Assembly: GCA_945901765.1 (NCBI GenBank)
Contig: CAMDLO010000010.1
Location: 1 to 45,268, forward strand
From: Cyanobium sp. NIES-981
Lineage (GTDB): Bacteria; Cyanobacteriota; Cyanobacteriia; PCC-6307; Cyanobiaceae
Direction: 5' to 3'
DNA length: 45,268 nt
A program made the translations under genes and the position numbers. Under the pieces are notes generated by a model. That model was not told where the DNA came from, ran no database searches, and saw only the letters and a program-made list of their open reading frames with translations. Every line of letters begins with the position of its first letter. The stretch's first letter is position 1. Positions 28,234 to 38,778 of the stretch are shown piece by piece.

Positions 28234-29943
28234 TCAACGGGCAGCGATCGGCATCCGCCAGCCGCTGCCGAAGGCCTGGCCGCTCACCTTCAGCACCGGC
28301 GCGGCCTGGCGCCGTTTGAATTCGGCCCGTTGCAGCAGGCCGATCACCCGCTCGACCACGGCCCGCTCCTCCCCTGCCGCCACCAGTTGTTCGGCGTCGC
28401 GGCGCTGTTCCACCAGGGCTTCAAGCAGACGGTCGAGCAGGTCGTACTCCGGCAGCGAATCGCTGTCGCGCTGGTCGGGGCGCAGTTCGGCGCTGGGGGC
28501 TTTCTGCCGGATCGCGGCGCCCACCAGCTCGCCTTCGGCCGGCAGCCCCAGGTCGACGCGGCACGCCGCCGCCGCCGGGCTGTCGATCCAGGCGCACAGC
28601 GCGAACACCTGGCTCTTGTACACGTCGCCGATCACGGCCAGCCCGCCGTTCATGTCGCCGTAGAGGGTGCAATACCCCACGGCCAGCTCGCTCTTGTTGC
28701 CGGTGGAGAGCAACAGCTGGCCCTGCTGGTTGGCCACGGCCATCAGCAGGGTGCCGCGGATGCGCGACTGCAGGTTCTCGGCGGTCAGGCCGGCCGGCGC
28801 GTCGCCGAGCGCCGGGGTGAGGGCCGCATCGAAGGCCTCCATCAAGGGGCTGATCGGCAGCGTTGCGGTGGTGAGGCCCAGCCGCCCCGCCAGGGCCAGG
28901 GCATCGCGGCGCGAACCGGCTGAACTCCAGGGGGAGGGCATCAGCAGGGCGCGCACCCGCTCCGGCCCCAGGGCCGCTGCGGCGATCACGGCCACCAGGG
29001 CGGAATCGATGCCGCCGCTGAGACCGAGCAGGGCCCGCTCGAAGCCGCATTTGGCGGCGTAGTCCCGCACCCCCAGCACCAGGGCCCGCAGCAGCTGCTC
29101 CGGGGGGTCGGGGTCGGGGGCGGGGTCGGGGTTGTGGGCCGCTTCGGCTGGGGACGCGGCGGCGTCCCAGAGCTGCTGCGCTTCCCGGCAGCAGGGCAGC
29201 TGGCACAGCCGGGCACCGCTCTGCGCCACCACGAAGCTGCTGCCATCGAACACCAGCTCGTCGTTGCCCCCCACCTGGTTCAGATAGATCACCGGGCAGC
29301 CGAGCCGGGCAGCGGCGCTGCCCGCCAGCCGCTGCCGCAGCTCGGCTTTGCCGGGGGCAAACGGGGAGGCGGAGAGGTTGAGCAGCAGATCAGGCCGCAG
29401 CGGCTGCAGGGCCTCGATCGGATCGGGACCCGCCAGCCGCTGCCCCAGCAGGCGCTCCTCCACCCAGAGGTCCTCACAGATGGTGAGGCCGAGGCGCCAG
29501 CGGCGGCCCCGCCGTTCCAGCTCCAGCAGCGCTGGGGTGCGCCCCGGCTGGAAGTAGCGCCGCTCATCGAACACGTCGTAGCTGGGCAGCAGCTGCTTGC
29601 GGGCCACCACCTGCCAGCCACCGGCCTCCACCAGGGCCAGGGCGTTGAAAAGGCCTGGCAGCCCCGCGCCGGCGCTCGGTTCGGCGATGCCCACCAGCAG
29701 GGCCAGGGTGCTGTCCCGGGCGGCCAGCCCCGCCACCAGGCCGTCGAGGGCCTGCTGCTGCTGCTGCAGGCGGGCCGGCAGCAGCAGCAGATCCCGGGGC
29801 GGGTAGCCCCACAGCGACAGCTCCGGCGTCAGCACCAGATCGGCGCCACTGGCTTCGGCCTGCCGACAGGCCGCCAGGATGCGCGCCGCGTTGCCGGTCA
29901 GATCCCCGACCACGGGGTTGAGCTGGACCAGGGCAAGGCGCAT
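28234..29943 (-). CDS. nadE: Glutamine-dependent NAD+ synthetase
   Basis: A 569-residue two-domain enzyme performing the final step of NAD synthesis, deamido-NAD amidation with glutamine as nitrogen donor. The N-terminal nitrilase-type glutaminase has its triad visible: Glu41 in LTPELSLWGYPPRDL, Lys in KQLLPSYDVFDERRYF and Cys in LTICEDLWVEE. The C-terminal synthetase has the P-loop LLGLSGGIDSALVA near residue 305, and LLSTGNKSELAVGYCTLYGD. The start overlaps the nadD stop (TGATG), coupling two consecutive pathway steps. Confidence 0.98.
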   Translation of the reverse strand: MRLALVQLNPVVGDLTGNAARILAACRQAEASGADLVLTPELSLWGYPPRDLLLLPARLQQQQQALDGLVAGLAARDSTLALLVGIAEPSAGAGLPGLFNALALVEAGGWQVVARKQLLPSYDVFDERRYFQPGRTPALLELERRGRRWRLGLTICEDLWVEERLLGQRLAGPDPIEALQPLRPDLLLNLSASPFAPGKAELRQRLAGSAAARLGCPVIYLNQVGGNDELVFDGSSFVVAQSGARLCQLPCCREAQQLWDAAASPAEAAHNPDPAPDPDPPEQLLRALVLGVRDYAAKCGFERALLGLSGGIDSALVAVIAAAALGPERVRALLMPSPWSSAGSRRDALALAGRLGLTTATLPISPLMEAFDAALTPALGDAPAGLTAENLQSRIRGTLLMAVANQQGQLLLSTGNKSELAVGYCTLYGDMNGGLAVIGDVYKSQVFALCAWIDSPAAAACRVDLGLPAEGELVGAAIRQKAPSAELRPDQRDSDSLPEYDLLDRLLEALVEQRRDAEQLVAAGEERAVVERVIGLLQRAEFKRRQAAPVLKVSGQAFGSGWRMPIAAR

Positions 29944-30542
29944 CAGCGGTCGGCGGCAAGGCCGTAGAGATTGTGCTTCAGCAGCACGGGCCACACCGCC
30001 GCAGGCACCTGGTCGCGGCGTGGTTGGTGGCGCACGTTGGAGCTGGCGGTTGCGGGGATCGCCAGGGGCAGCTGTTCGAACCGGCCGCCGAGCCCGGTCA
30101 GCTCCTCCAGGCTGGCGGGAGCGAGGGGCCAGCCATGGCGCGGCACGATCGCCAGCCGGCAGCGTTGCAGCAGGTCGCCGGCCGCTTTCCAGCGGGGAAT
30201 CTGGGGCACCAGATCGCTGCCCACCACAAACACCAGTCCGGCCTGCGGCCAGCGCCGGCCGGCCCGCTCCAGGGTGGTGATCGCCCAGGGGCTGCTCAGC
30301 TCTTGGGCGTGCTCCAGGCGAGGGTCGTCGAGGGCCGCCACCAGGGCCGCCAGCAGGGCGGCCCGATCCCCCAGGGCAGCGCCATGCACTTTCATCGGGT
30401 TGTCGCTGGCCCAGGTGGCCACCCGCGGGAAGCGCCGCAGCAGGCCCCGCAGCAGTGCCTGGTGGCCGAGGGTGGGGGGGTCGGCACTGGTTCCGAACAG
30501 GGCGATCTCGGAGCCGGGGGGCAGCGGCGACTGCCCCGTCAT
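29943..30542 (-). CDS. nadD: Nicotinate-nucleotide adenylyltransferase
   Basis: A 199-residue adenylyltransferase making deamido-NAD from nicotinate mononucleotide and ATP, directly upstream of NadE in the pathway. The nucleotide-binding start reads IALFGTSADPPTLGHQALL, a cyanobacterial variant of GGxFDPxHxGH. The second motif near the C-terminus is TASSNVRHQ, in place of ISSTxIR. It overlaps the GTPase gene by 4 nt and nadE by one base. Confidence 0.92.
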   Translation of the reverse strand: MTGQSPLPPGSEIALFGTSADPPTLGHQALLRGLLRRFPRVATWASDNPMKVHGAALGDRAALLAALVAALDDPRLEHAQELSSPWAITTLERAGRRWPQAGLVFVVGSDLVPQIPRWKAAGDLLQRCRLAIVPRHGWPLAPASLEELTGLGGRFEQLPLAIPATASSNVRHQPRRDQVPAAVWPVLLKHNLYGLAADR

Positions 30543-31861
30543 GGCATCAGCGGCTGGAGACTGTCGCTTTCCCGCCGCCGCCGCCCTGGGGCGAGCCAGC
30601 GCCGCACGGCCGGATCGCTGGCCGCCAGCCGGCGCAGCAGGGCCCCCGGCTGCCCCCCTCTGCCGCTGTGGCGCAGCAGCTCGGCTGCAGCCAGACGGCC
30701 GGCGCGCCGGGTGGTGTGCACCGCCAGTGCGGCCTGGGCCAGGGCCACCGGCGCCGCCGGGGCCAGGCTCAGCCCACCGCTGAAGGGGGCCGCCAGCAGC
30801 AGCAGCTGGCGCAGCCCGCCCAGCAGCACCTGCAGCCCCAGCTGGGCTCCCCCCAGCAGGGCGTTGTGGCGGGAGAGCCGGCTGAGCAGGCGGCGGGCGG
30901 TGGGGCCATCGATCGGCAGACCGTAAAGACGGGCCAGCTGGGCCACCAGGGCGGTGTCGCAGGCCAGACCGCCGGCCAGGTCGAGCAGCAGCAGCGGGTT
31001 GGCGGCCACGCCCGTGGCCTTGAGGGCGGCGTAGCGACCGATCAGTCCCTGGGCGGCTCGGCGGCCCAGGCCAAGCCGCTCGCGCTGCAGCTGGATCTGG
31101 AACCGTTCCGCGGCCTGGAGGCTGTTCAGGGCCAGCAGCGTCGCCCCGTCGCGCTCCAGCAGGGTCTGCAGCTGCCGACGCAGGGGGTGCACCGCGGCGG
31201 GCAGCGGTTCGCTGCGCACCCGTCCATCGGCCCGCAGGCGCGCCTGGCGAGGGGCGGCTGCCACGGCCACCGGTGGCAGCAGCATGCTCTCTGCCGGCAG
31301 GGCGGCCGCCAGCCGGGTGCCGATCGCCTCCAGCAGCTGGTCGCGCTCCGGCTCCGACCAGCAGTCGCAGCGGTTCAGCACCAGCTGCAGCGGTTTGCCA
31401 CTGGCCACGAGGGCTTCGAGGGCCTGCAGATCCACCCGGCTGAGATCACCGTCGAGCACCAGCAGCACCAGGTCGGCGCCGCGGCACACCCGCTCGGCCA
31501 GCCTTGCCCGGCCGGCCCCGTCGATCTCGTCGATGCCGGGGGTGTCGACCAGCTCCAGGGCCGCCAGACCGGTGATCGGCAGCGCCCACGGCACCGCCTG
31601 CTGGCTGCGGGTGGAGCCGTGGGCCACATCCGTGGCCACCACCGCATCCCCCACCAGCGCATTGATCAGGCTCGACTTGCCCACCCCCACGCGTCCGAAC
31701 ACCGCCAGCCGCAGCTGCCGCTGCTCCAGACGCCGCAGCTGGGCGTCGAGGGCGGCGAGCGGGCCGCCGAGCAGGCTGCGCTCCCGTCCGCTCAGGGCGA
31801 GCGACCGGCGCCAGGGCTGCAGCAGCAGCAGGGCCCGCTCCGCGGTGGAGGGTGCCGTCAT
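30539..31861 (-). CDS. Era/dynamin-like GTP-binding protein with hydrophobic C-terminus
   Basis: A 440-residue GTPase. G1 is GRVGVGKSS at residues 56-64. A switch I Thr lies in HGSTRSQQAV, G3 is DTPGID near 104, and G4 is NRCD near 162. The C-terminal half contains Ala/Leu-rich hydrophobic helices (NPLLLLDLAGGLACDTALVA and LGLQVLLGGLRQLLLLAAPF) resembling DUF697-type membrane-associated GTPases. It is probably a peripheral membrane GTPase; its role is unknown. It overlaps the CNNM gene and nadD by 4 nt each. Confidence 0.88.
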   Translation of the reverse strand: MTAPSTAERALLLLQPWRRSLALSGRERSLLGGPLAALDAQLRRLEQRQLRLAVFGRVGVGKSSLINALVGDAVVATDVAHGSTRSQQAVPWALPITGLAALELVDTPGIDEIDGAGRARLAERVCRGADLVLLVLDGDLSRVDLQALEALVASGKPLQLVLNRCDCWSEPERDQLLEAIGTRLAAALPAESMLLPPVAVAAAPRQARLRADGRVRSEPLPAAVHPLRRQLQTLLERDGATLLALNSLQAAERFQIQLQRERLGLGRRAAQGLIGRYAALKATGVAANPLLLLDLAGGLACDTALVAQLARLYGLPIDGPTARRLLSRLSRHNALLGGAQLGLQVLLGGLRQLLLLAAPFSGGLSLAPAAPVALAQAALAVHTTRRAGRLAAAELLRHSGRGGQPGALLRRLAASDPAVRRWLAPGRRRRESDSLQPLMP

Positions 31862-32847
31862 GGTCGGCGCCACCAGCCGGCGAGCACGGCGAGCACCGCC
31901 TCGGCCCCGATCACCCCCACAAAGCCGCCGAATTCATCCACCACCACCCGCACGCCGCCGCTGTTGCGCCGGAAGCCGGTGAGCAGCCGGTCGGCGCGGA
32001 TCATCTCCGGCACGTATTCCACCGGCTCGCTCAGTTCCGCCGGAGTGCGCTCTCCCTGGCCTTCCAGCAGGGCGGTGAGCAGCCGCTCCCGGCTGGCCAC
32101 CCCCACGATTTCATCCACCTCATCGCCCAGCACGACCCACCAGGGGGCGTGGTTGCTCAGCAGCTCGGCCCGGGCCTGATCGAGCCGTGTGGCCGCCGCC
32201 AGCGTCGGCGCCGCCACCCGCGGCGTCATCAGATCGCGGGCGGTGAGGTCGTTGAGCTGAAAGACCTTGGCGATCATCGCCGCCTCATCGGCCTCGATCT
32301 GGCCCTTCTGGGAGCCGAGCCGGGCCAGCAGCCGGATTTCGTCTTCGTCGGTGTTGATTTCGTTCTCGGCGGTGATCGCCGGCAGCAGCCGCTCCAGCAC
32401 CAGCACCAGCGGCGCCATCAGCAGGGAGAACCAGTGCAGGGGGGCGGCGCTGCTGAGGGCCACCGGCAGGGCGAGCCGGCTGCCGATCGCCTTCGGCAGG
32501 ATCTCGCCCAGCAGGATCACCAGCACCGTGAGGCCGACCGAGAACATCGGCAGGGCCACGCCCGCCACGCCACGCCGCTCGAACACCTGGGCGGCATAGC
32601 CACCGAGCATCAGGCTGCCGAAGATGTTGAAGCCGTTGTTGGTGATCACCAGCACGGCCAGGGTGCGGCCGAGCCGCTGGCGCAGCTGTTCCAGCCGGCG
32701 GGCCCCCCGCACCGGTCTCGTGCGGGCGGCGAGCTCGTGAATGCGCACCGGATTGACGGTGAGCAGGGCTGCCTCCACGCCGGAACAGAGGGCGGAGCCG
32801 GCCAGCACCACCAGCACCAGGAGGCCCAGACCCAGCAGGTCATTCAT
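31858..32847 (-). CDS. CNNM/CBS-domain membrane protein (CorC/HlyC family)
   Basis: A 329-residue protein with an N-terminal CNNM transmembrane domain. Its features are LLVLVVLAGSALCSGVEAALL, the VITNNGFNIFGSLM helix, and FSVGLTVLVILLGEILPKAIG, where GEILPK is diagnostic. A cytoplasmic CBS pair follows (DLMTPRVAAPTL; GGVRVVVDEFGG). The C-terminal CorC_HlyC domain seen in longer relatives is missing. Such proteins are linked to Mg2+/divalent cation efflux. ATG at 32847 heads the packed operon leading to rlmH and is divergent from the aminopeptidase gene. Confidence 0.92.
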   Translation of the reverse strand: MNDLLGLGLLVLVVLAGSALCSGVEAALLTVNPVRIHELAARTRPVRGARRLEQLRQRLGRTLAVLVITNNGFNIFGSLMLGGYAAQVFERRGVAGVALPMFSVGLTVLVILLGEILPKAIGSRLALPVALSSAAPLHWFSLLMAPLVLVLERLLPAITAENEINTDEDEIRLLARLGSQKGQIEADEAAMIAKVFQLNDLTARDLMTPRVAAPTLAAATRLDQARAELLSNHAPWWVVLGDEVDEIVGVASRERLLTALLEGQGERTPAELSEPVEYVPEMIRADRLLTGFRRNSGGVRVVVDEFGGFVGVIGAEAVLAVLAGWWRRP

Positions 32848-32958
32848 GCGGTGGATGGGCCCTTGGCCATGGTTCCATTCAAGCTGCCGGGGCAAGTGGG
32901 CTGCCGGCGCAGACCGGGTTGATCCAGACTGCCTGTTCAGCCGACCCGTCGCCAATCC

Positions 32959-34287
32959 TTGGACCATTCCCTGCTCGGATCCAGCCATGCCCAGCGGCGG
33001 CAGCGTTTCCTGGAGCAGCTCGGTGGGGCGGCCGCGGTGATCCCGGCGGCCCCCCTGGCGGTGCACCACGCCGACTGCGAGTGGCCCTTCCGCCAGAACA
33101 GCGACTTCTGGTACCTCACCGGCTTCGATGAGCCCGACGCCGTCGCCCTGTTCCTGCCGCACCGGCCGGCCGGCGAGCGCTATGTGCTGTTTGTGGCAAG
33201 CAAGGATCCCAGCGCCGAGGTATGGACCGGTCACCGCTGGGGCACCGAGGGGGCCGTGGCCGTGTTCGGCGCCGACATCGCCCATCCCCTGCCGGAACTG
33301 GAGCAGCGGCTCGGCACCTATCTGCAGGGGGCCGAGGGGATCGCCTTCCGGGTGGGCCGGCATCCGGCGGTGGAGCCGCTGGTGCTGGCCGCCTGGGCCC
33401 GCCAGCTCGACCGCGCCCCCCGCAGCGGCCACGCCGCCCTGGGCCTGGTGGCCCCCTGCCCGATCCTGCATGGCCTGCGCCTGCGCAAGAGCCCCGAGGA
33501 GCTGGAGCGGATGCGGCTGGCCTGCCGGATCTCGGCCGAGGCCCACGAACTGGCCCGCCAGGTGGCCCGGCCCGGTCTCAACGAGCGCCAGGTGCAGGCG
33601 GTGATCGAGCAGCACTTCCTGGAGCAGGGCGCCCGCGGACCGGCCTACGGCTCGATCGTCGCCGGTGGGGCCAACGCCTGCGTGCTGCACTACACCGCCA
33701 ATAATGCCCCCCTGAACGACGGCGACCTGCTGCTGATCGATGCCGGCTGCTCGCTGGCCGACTACTACAACGGCGACATCACCCGCACCTTCCCGATCAA
33801 CGGCCGCTTCACGGGCGAGCAGCGGGCGCTCTATGAGCTCGTGCTGGCGGCCCAGGCGGCGGCGGTGGCGGCGGTGGCGCCTGGGTTCACGGCCGAGGGC
33901 GTGCATGAAACGGCCCTGCGGGTGCTGGTGGAGGGGCTGCTGGAGCTGGGCCTGCTGGCGGGCTCGGTGGACGGCGTGATCGCTGAGGGTGCCTACCGCC
34001 ACCTCTACATGCACCGCACCGGCCACTGGCTCGGCCTTGATGTGCACGACGTGGGCGCCTACCGCCTGGGCGAGCACCACGTGACCCTGGAGCCGGGCAT
34101 GGTGCTCACGGTGGAGCCGGGCCTGTATGTGAGCGATCGGCTGCCGGTGCCGGAGGGCCAACCGGCGATTGATGAGCGCTGGATGGGCATCGGCATCCGC
34201 ATCGAAGACGACGTGGCCGTCAGCGAGCATGGCCACGAGGTGCTCACGGCCGCCGCCCTGAAGGCGCCGGCTGCCCTGGAGCGCTGA
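32959..34287 (+). CDS. pepP: Xaa-Pro aminopeptidase (M24B)
   Basis: A 442-residue cytosolic metallopeptidase that removes N-terminal residues preceding proline. The N-terminal AMP_N domain includes FRQNSDFWYLTGFDEPD. The pita-bread catalytic domain shows all five metal ligands: two Asp in LLIDAGCSLADYYNGDITRTF, His in MHRTGHWLGLDVHD, and Glu in VLTVEPGLY and IRIEDDVAV. The start is TTG at 32959, because no in-frame ATG or GTG precedes the AMP_N domain; no convincing ribosome-binding site is seen. It is divergent from the CNNM gene with a 111-bp gap. Confidence 0.95.
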   Translation: MDHSLLGSSHAQRRQRFLEQLGGAAAVIPAAPLAVHHADCEWPFRQNSDFWYLTGFDEPDAVALFLPHRPAGERYVLFVASKDPSAEVWTGHRWGTEGAVAVFGADIAHPLPELEQRLGTYLQGAEGIAFRVGRHPAVEPLVLAAWARQLDRAPRSGHAALGLVAPCPILHGLRLRKSPEELERMRLACRISAEAHELARQVARPGLNERQVQAVIEQHFLEQGARGPAYGSIVAGGANACVLHYTANNAPLNDGDLLLIDAGCSLADYYNGDITRTFPINGRFTGEQRALYELVLAAQAAAVAAVAPGFTAEGVHETALRVLVEGLLELGLLAGSVDGVIAEGAYRHLYMHRTGHWLGLDVHDVGAYRLGEHHVTLEPGMVLTVEPGLYVSDRLPVPEGQPAIDERWMGIGIRIEDDVAVSEHGHEVLTAAALKAPAALER

Positions 34288-34300
34288 GCGCCGGGGCCGT

Positions 34301-35094
34301 TCAGGGCAGCAGCCGCTCCAGGTGTGCCGCCACGGCGGTGGTGCTGGGGATCAGCGCATCGGCGCCGGCCGCCAGCAGCCTGGCTTCATAGGCGGCGCGC
34401 GCCGCGGGGTCGCCGTGCAGGTGCGGCGGCGCCACGGCCAGGCTGAGGAAACGTTGCCCGGGGCATTGGGCGCGGGCCCGCTGCACGGTGAGCACATCGG
34501 CCACCGTGTCGCCGAGGTAGGCCACCGGTGGGGCGCCGGCGCCGAGGCTGCCGCCGGCCAGGCGGCTGGCCAGGCGCAGCAGGCCGGTCGGATCCGGTTT
34601 GTCGGGCGCGTCCCCCATGGCGATCAGGGGCGGGGCGGCCAGGCCCAGGCGGGTTTCGAGCACGTAGCGGCAGGAGGGGGGTTCGGCGCCGCTCACGAAG
34701 CCCCAGACCAGGCCGGCGTCGGCCAGAGCACTGAACAGGCCCGGTTCCACCAGCAGCGGTTCATCGCCGATGAAGCCCTGCCACTGGCTGGGATCCGCCG
34801 CCGGATCACCGCCGAAATACAGGCCCTCGAACACGGCCACCAGCTCCGTCAGGGTTGGCAGTGGCCGGAGGCCCGCCCGCCGCAGCAGCTCCAGCGACGC
34901 CTCCCAGTCGTTGTTCCAGCGGCCCTCGCCCTTGAGGGCGTCGATGGCGCCCGGCTCGGGCCGCTGGCCGCCGAAGTGGTGAACGGTCTCGATGATCGCC
35001 CGCCGGTAGCTGGCGCTCACATCGCGGATCACCCCGTCGATGTCGAACAGAACGATGGCCCGCGCCGGGGCGGCAGTGGGGCTGGGTTGCGGCA

Positions 35095-35095
<1 letters not shown>
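34301..35095 (-). CDS. HAD-superfamily hydrolase (subfamily IA)
   Basis: A 264-residue phosphatase-like protein. The nucleophile motif is IVLFDIDGVIRDVSASYRRA (Asp18, Asp20), motif II is in GFVSGAEP, and the acidic motif IV is AYLGDTVADVLTVQRA. A helical cap lies between. It resembles the HAD-IA group (TIGR01548 type) conserved in cyanobacteria, whose natural substrate I do not know. The start overlaps the stop of the transaldolase-like gene (TGATG), suggesting they work on related sugar phosphates. Confidence 0.85.
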
Positions 35096-36311
<1,216 letters not shown>

Positions 36312-36320
36312 TCGGGTTGC

Positions 36321-36337
36321 GGCCCGTTCAGCGGGCC
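36321..36337. terminator. Possible bidirectional stem at convergent gene ends
   Basis: GGCCCG (36321-36326) and CGGGCC (36332-36337) form a 6-bp GC stem with a 5-nt loop in the 16-bp gap between the PSRP-3 gene and the NTF2-like membrane-protein gene, overlapping the stop of the latter. No T tract is present on either side, so termination is only a guess. Confidence 0.3.
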
Positions 36338-37455
36338 TGAATCACCTGGCCGAAGCCGCTGGCAACGATCTGGGCTGGATCGGTGGCGGTGTCGACCCTG
36401 AAGCTGCGGGTTTCGATCTGGCGTGTGCCATCGGGGTAGGTGAAGGTCACCAGCCCCTCCAGCACCACCTGGCTGCCGTTGGTGGCGGTTGGGCGCAGCT
36501 GGGTCACCGCGACCCGGCTGAACTGGTTGAAAAAGGCTGGATCAAACTGATCAGCGGCCGCGGCCGTGAACAACCTGCGGGCGGCCTCCGTATCGCGGGC
36601 ATTCAGGGCGGCGTACAGCCGCTCCACCGTGGCGGTAGCCGTGGCGGTAGCCGCGCCAGTGGCGTTACCGGTGGTGAAGGCGGTGGCTGGTTCGCTGCTT
36701 GCATCCGCCGGTTCGTCGCGGCGTTCGCCGTCCGCGGCGCTGCCCTCTTTACTGGCCTCGGTGCTGTCCGCGGCGCTGCCCTCTGTGATGCCCCGCGTGC
36801 TGTTGTCGCCGGGCAGAGCCGGTGCCGGCGGGGCAAGCCGCCCCTGTGGTGTGCCGTTGTCCGCATCCCGGGGTGGCAGCTGGGGTTGGCGCTGCAGCCA
36901 TAGCAGCACCAGGGCGCCACCGAGGATTCCCACCAGGAAGGAGAGCACGGCCACCAGCGGGCCTGGCCCCGCCCCACGCACGCGGGTGGCCGCCGGAGCT
37001 GGTGCCGGAGCTGGTGCCGGAGTTGGTGCCGCAGCCGGAGCTGACAGCGAATCCGATGCCGCAGCCGCAGCCTGGACAGGGGCCGCAGCCGCTGCCGGAA
37101 CCTGGGCAGGGCCAGGGGCCGGTGCCGGTGCCGACTGCAGGCCGAGCAGACCGACCAGCACCGCTTCAAGCCGGTTGCAGAGCGCCGGCGTGTACAGCGC
37201 GTGCAACTCCTGCCGCAGGGCCGTGACCAGCGTTTCCCCCCGGGTGCCGGTCAGCTCTGCCGGCTGGCTCAGCAGCTTCGCCACCAGGGGGGAACGCAGC
37301 AGATAACTGAGCGCGGGCAGCAGCGCTTGCTGATCGGGCGTCACCCGTGCCGCCAGGCCGTTCTCCAGCCGTCGCGGGTCGACCTGCCCACCCGGTTCGT
37401 GGCGCTGCTGTTCGATGGCGGCCCGCAGATTCCGGCCAAGCGACTGGTCAGACAT
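36328..37455 (-). CDS. Membrane protein with NTF2-like C-terminal domain
   Basis: A 375-residue protein. Residues 1-105 are a soluble helical domain. An Ala/Pro-rich tether leads to one transmembrane helix (GPLVAVLSFLVGILGGALVLLW, about 162-183), followed by a Ser/Glu/Ala-rich linker. The last 100 residues (TVERLYAALNARDTEAARRLF, EGLVTFTYPDGTRQIETRSF, IVASGFGQVIQAR) look like an NTF2/IMS-type domain often attached to cyanobacterial Ser/Thr kinases and ARC6-like proteins. The C-terminal domain is presumably extracytoplasmic. It lies 15 bp downstream of the PP2C gene and is probably the output or sensor arm of the signalling operon. Confidence 0.75.
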   Translation of the reverse strand: MSDQSLGRNLRAAIEQQRHEPGGQVDPRRLENGLAARVTPDQQALLPALSYLLRSPLVAKLLSQPAELTGTRGETLVTALRQELHALYTPALCNRLEAVLVGLLGLQSAPAPAPGPAQVPAAAAAPVQAAAAASDSLSAPAAAPTPAPAPAPAPAATRVRGAGPGPLVAVLSFLVGILGGALVLLWLQRQPQLPPRDADNGTPQGRLAPPAPALPGDNSTRGITEGSAADSTEASKEGSAADGERRDEPADASSEPATAFTTGNATGAATATATATVERLYAALNARDTEAARRLFTAAAADQFDPAFFNQFSRVAVTQLRPTATNGSQVVLEGLVTFTYPDGTRQIETRSFRVDTATDPAQIVASGFGQVIQAR

Positions 37456-37470
37456 CGCAGCCCAACGGCT

Positions 37471-38778
37471 TCAGGGAGTGGCTGCTGCACTCTGCCAGTG
37501 CCGCTGCAGAGCCTCGGTGAGTGCCGGACAGGCCGGCGGCAGCTGCAGGGGTGGGGATTGGGATCCGCTGCGACCCGTGCGGCTGGCCACGATCAGGGCA
37601 CCGGTCGCATCGCCGCTGCGCAGGATCACGGCCGCCTGCCGGGGATCCTGCAGCAGGCGCCGGAACAGCGTCTTGCGCTGACTCAGCGTGGGCTTGATCA
37701 GGGCCGGCTGGTCGCAGAGCCGCTGCACCTCCCGGCGGAGCGCTGTCGGGCCTGATCGGGCCGCTCGGGTGTGGATCGGCAGGGGCAGATGGGTGCTCAG
37801 GCCGACCCAGTCGGGGGGGTTCAGCGCCAGGCCCCCTGCCAGCAGCAGCGTCGATGCGGCGAACAGCAGCACCCCCCGGCCGGGCCAGCGCCGGGCCCGG
37901 CCGGGGCGGACAGCCGCTGCGGCCGGGGCGGGCCAGAGGGCCACCGCCACGGTCACGTCATCACCGCTGCCCTCGCTGCTGATCCGGTCGAGACCGGGAT
38001 CGAGCTGCTCCGTTTCGCCGTTGGCGGCCACCGCCGCCAGAAAGCTGCACAACCGGAGGTGATCCTGATCGGTGGCGCACGATTTGCGGATGCCATCGGT
38101 GCTCAGCACCAGCGCCAGGCTCTCGTCTGGCTTGCCGAGGGGGTGCAGGGCGGTGCGATCTGCGAACAGCCGTGCCGCCTCCGGCAGGCAGAGGCTGGCC
38201 GTGGCTTCCCCCCCACCGGCTGGCGCGGCTTCCTCGCTCACGATCCGTGCCCGCTGCCGCCCGTCGATCAGCACCAGATCCCAGTCGCCCAGCCCTGTGT
38301 GGGCCCACCAGAGCGGCGTGAGCAGCACCAGGCCGAGGGTGGTTCCATAGGGGATGGCCGAAAAGGGCCCCTCGCCCCGCGGCCCGGCAGCGCCGGACTG
38401 CCAGTGCTCAGCCGCCGCTTCGAGCCAGCGCGTCACGATCAGCGCCGGCAGCTCCCGGCTGAGCCAGGCGAGCAGCCGCTCCTGCTGGTGGGCGGAGACG
38501 CCGCATTGCAGCTCGAGCTCCGCCAGCGCGGCGGCGGCGCTGCTGAGGGCGACACGGCAGGCCAGCGCGCTGCCCACGGCACTGAGCCAGTAGCGCTCCC
38601 CACCGTGCCCATCGGCGACCGCCATCAGCTGCACAGGCAGGCCATCGACACTGCAGCTCTGGGCGGCGCGGGCGCTGTCCTGGCAGGGAACGCCCCGGCG
38701 CCGGTGGGCGGATCCGCAGCGGCTGCTGTGCACCGGTGTCGACCACACCGGCCAGGCCGCCAGGGCCGGCTCGCTCAC
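37471..38778 (-). CDS. PP2C-type Ser/Thr phosphatase with membrane anchor
   Basis: A 435-residue protein whose first 285 residues form a PP2C-like phosphatase. Metal-binding Asp56 is in VADGHGG, TTLGLVLL and LVLSTDGIRK follow, and the terminal GSGDDVTVAVAL motif is intact. Residues about 300-320 are a single transmembrane helix (GVLLFAASTLLLAGGLAL). The remaining 115 residues, ending in LPPACPALTEALQRHW, would be extracytoplasmic. It should reverse phosphorylation by the adjacent kinase. The start overlaps the vWA gene's stop by 4 nt. This is the PP2C part of a TerY-P-like triad. Confidence 0.88.
   Translation of the reverse strand: MSEPALAAWPVWSTPVHSSRCGSAHRRRGVPCQDSARAAQSCSVDGLPVQLMAVADGHGGERYWLSAVGSALACRVALSSAAAALAELELQCGVSAHQQERLLAWLSRELPALIVTRWLEAAAEHWQSGAAGPRGEGPFSAIPYGTTLGLVLLTPLWWAHTGLGDWDLVLIDGRQRARIVSEEAAPAGGGEATASLCLPEAARLFADRTALHPLGKPDESLALVLSTDGIRKSCATDQDHLRLCSFLAAVAANGETEQLDPGLDRISSEGSGDDVTVAVALWPAPAAAAVRPGRARRWPGRGVLLFAASTLLLAGGLALNPPDWVGLSTHLPLPIHTRAARSGPTALRREVQRLCDQPALIKPTLSQRKTLFRRLLQDPRQAAVILRSGDATGALIVASRTGRSGSQSPPLQLPPACPALTEALQRHWQSAAATP

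Noticed and set aside
26809-28923. 704-residue plus-strand open frame opposite rlmH, ald and nadE
   Set aside because: His/Gln-rich shadow frame without domains; the three genes on the minus strand are certain.
30539-31861. Era or EngA ribosome-assembly GTPase
   Set aside because: No KH domain and only one G domain; hydrophobic C-terminal helices instead suggest a membrane-associated GTPase of another family.
32848-34236. Upstream extension of the CNNM gene to a 792-residue frame
   Set aside because: The extension is antisense to the Xaa-Pro aminopeptidase. ATG 32847 sits exactly before the first CNNM helix.
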